Shown here piece after piece: positions 20,903 through 21,263 of a stretch of 21,263 bases of DNA. The position numbers were made by a program, and so were the translations under genes. The stretch comes from a virus: IMG/VR virus record IMGVR_UViG_3300022752_000458, positions 1-21,263 of that record; one strand, given 5' to 3'. Under the pieces are notes generated by a model. It was not told where the DNA came from. It worked only from the letters and a program-made list of their open reading frames with translations, and did no database searches. The number at the start of each line of letters is the position of its first letter. Position 1 is the stretch's first letter.

Positions 20903-21263
20903 ATGCCACTCAAAAAGATTCAACTCAAGCCCGGTGTAAACAGAGAAAACACACGTTACACCAGTGAGAATGGGTGGTATGACTGCGACAAGATTCGCTT
21001 TCGCCAGGGTACGCCAGAAAAAATTGGTGGCTGGCAACAAATCTCTGCAACCACGTTTCTTGGGTTTTGCCGCTCTCTGTGGGCCTGGGTGACTCTGGGC
21101 AATTTAAACCTGCTGGGTGTTGGCACAAACCTGAAGTTCTACATTGAGCGGGGCGGTGTTTACAACGACATCACTCCCATCCGTGAAACGGTAACCCTGA
21201 CCAACCCGTTTACAGCAACAAATGGCTCCACCACCATTACGGTGGCTGACACAGCCCACGGGT
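20903..21263 (+). CDS. Conserved tail/virion protein, N-terminal part (3' end outside window)
   Basis: ATG at 20903 opens a frame that runs off the window after 120 codons. The start MPLKKIQLKPGVNRENTRYT followed by SENGWYDCDKIRFRQGTPEK and IGGWQ is a pattern I know from a widespread structural protein of aquatic podoviruses, often followed by a beta-rich body. The visible end contains the Thr-rich motif LTNPFTATNGSTTITVADTA, similar to the inserted module of the 9484 adaptor. It may be a tail-hub or stabilisation protein of the P22 gp10 type; that link is a guess. AAGGT lies upstream of the ATG. Confidence 0.75.
   Translation, partial: MPLKKIQLKPGVNRENTRYTSENGWYDCDKIRFRQGTPEKIGGWQQISATTFLGFCRSLWAWVTLGNLNLLGVGTNLKFYIERGGVYNDITPIRETVTLTNPFTATNGSTTITVADTAHG

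Noticed and set aside
1-21263. tRNA genes, CRISPR arrays, insertion sequences, attachment sites
   Set aside because: Reading the sequence by eye gave no cloverleaf, no regularly spaced repeat array, no transposase and no terminal inverted repeats.

Overview
The window is a slice of the late (structural and lysis) region of a tailed double-stranded DNA phage, most likely a short-tailed P22/T7-type podovirus. Every supported gene is on the + strand, and most neighbours are separated by under 15 bases or overlap through ATGA, TAATG, GTGA or TTGA junctions. Both edges cut genes: the portal gene is already open at base 1, and the last tail gene is still open at base 21263. Nothing here fixes the host. 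The gene content, from memory, resembles uncultured phages of aquatic bacteria. I see no integrase, repressor, replication gene, tRNA or CRISPR array.

Head module (1-5335): portal protein (C-terminal part), a small hypothetical protein, a GroES-like co-chaperonin, a scaffolding-like protein, a conserved hypothetical protein, a putative decoration protein and the HK97-fold/Mu gpT-like major capsid protein. A perfect 10-bp-stem terminator follows the capsid gene. Next comes a compact RNA element (about 5257-5324) with a two-part stem and two possible pseudoknots, one of them next to the ribosome binding site of the following gene.

Post-head accessory module (5336-9487): two small Ala/Gly/Thr-rich proteins, probably from the virion, then a GT-A type glycosyltransferase. 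A run of small, mostly basic proteins follows. Three consecutive ones end in the same C-terminal tag, built around RADGIA and preceded by a GG motif.

Connector module (9484-11923): an adaptor-like protein with an inserted beta-rich domain, a zinc-ribbon protein, two tiny basic proteins and a second adaptor-like protein.

Tail and fibre module (11920-18441): two paralogous small tail proteins flanking a TTG-started gene, a 20-residue-repeat protein and a set of fibre proteins. One fibre ends in a peptidase-G2-like self-cleaving domain and another in a peptidase-S74 intramolecular chaperone. A 21-codon micro-gene between fibre genes looks like a leftover S74 coiled-coil tail. The fibre genes share exact 25-26 bp repeats and are AT-richer in places, which suggests module swapping.

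Membrane and lysis module (18438-20894): a 53-aa gene, a gene that probably starts at ATT, three membrane proteins (two of the genes overlapping by 145 bases), a 3-TM holin and a T4-type (GH24) lysozyme with a Glu-Cys-Thr triad. The window ends in the first 120 codons of a conserved tail/virion protein.
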